A DNA stretch of 64,000 bases, taken from assembly GCA_003640385.1 (NCBI GenBank), contig RCAB01000027.1, positions 233,101 through 297,100 of the forward strand, read 5' to 3'. The position numbers were made by a program, and so were the translations under genes. Every line of letters starts with the position of its first letter. The first letter of the stretch is position 1. Shown in pieces: positions 60,015-64,000 of the stretch. This DNA comes from Setaria digitata (taxonomy: Eukaryota > Nematoda > Chromadorea > Rhabditida > Setariidae). The notes under the pieces are model-generated. The model was not told the origin of the DNA. It was given only the letters and a program-made list of their open reading frames with translations, and did not search any database.

Positions 60015-64000
<3,986 letters not shown>

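Overview
The window is nuclear DNA from a nematode, most likely a clade III (spirurid/filarial) species. It is AT-rich, its genes are cut into many short exons by GT-AG introns, and acceptors are usually TTTTCAG/TTTTAG. The asparaginyl-tRNA synthetase has the filarial-type N-terminal extension. No bacterial operon, rRNA, CRISPR array or intact transposon was seen. I rebuilt gene models by hand, joining exons only where the reading phase matched on both sides. Every model given as a CDS keeps phase from its ATG to its stop. Coordinates span first to last coding base, and exons are listed in the evidence.

Layout. 0-6 kb: three small secreted Cys/Gly-rich peptide genes (250-550 -, 3166-3597 -, 4784-5753 +) that share one architecture; this is the most novel part of the window. 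6-8.4 kb: a tentative 168-aa gene and a secreted 8-cysteine protein (both -). 10-24.3 kb, all minus: TRAPPC6, a 384-aa SP/TP-rich protein with a KEN box, a 300-aa charged unknown, and an SLC22-type transporter. 25.2-26.2 kb (+): a predicted N-myristoylated small protein with ambiguous splicing. 28.3-34.5 kb (+): two tandem TANGO2-family paralogues. 35.3-38.5 kb (-): DPAGT1/ALG7, first enzyme of the N-glycan precursor pathway. 39.7-42.6 kb (+): a NADAR (DUF1768) domain joined to an RS-like tail, with a perfect 29-bp hairpin in one intron. 43.0-44.5 (+) and 44.7-46.4 (-): two short unknown genes that converge. 48.3-52.5 kb (-): a tropomodulin/leiomodin-family protein with a long tail. 56.5-59.6 (-): a tau-tubulin-kinase-like CK1 family kinase. 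60.0-63.5 (-): asparaginyl-tRNA synthetase.

Most genes are ordinary eukaryotic housekeeping loci: ER/Golgi traffic (TRAPPC6, TANGO2), glycosylation (DPAGT1), translation (AsnRS), thin filaments (tropomodulin) and transport (SLC22). They are not one pathway. Two contexts may matter for parasite biology. The duplicated TANGO2 genes belong to the family that includes C. elegans HRG-9/HRG-10, and filarial worms are heme auxotrophs. The secreted Cys/Gly peptide cluster looks lineage-specific. Gene names rest on recognising protein families by eye; no search was run.
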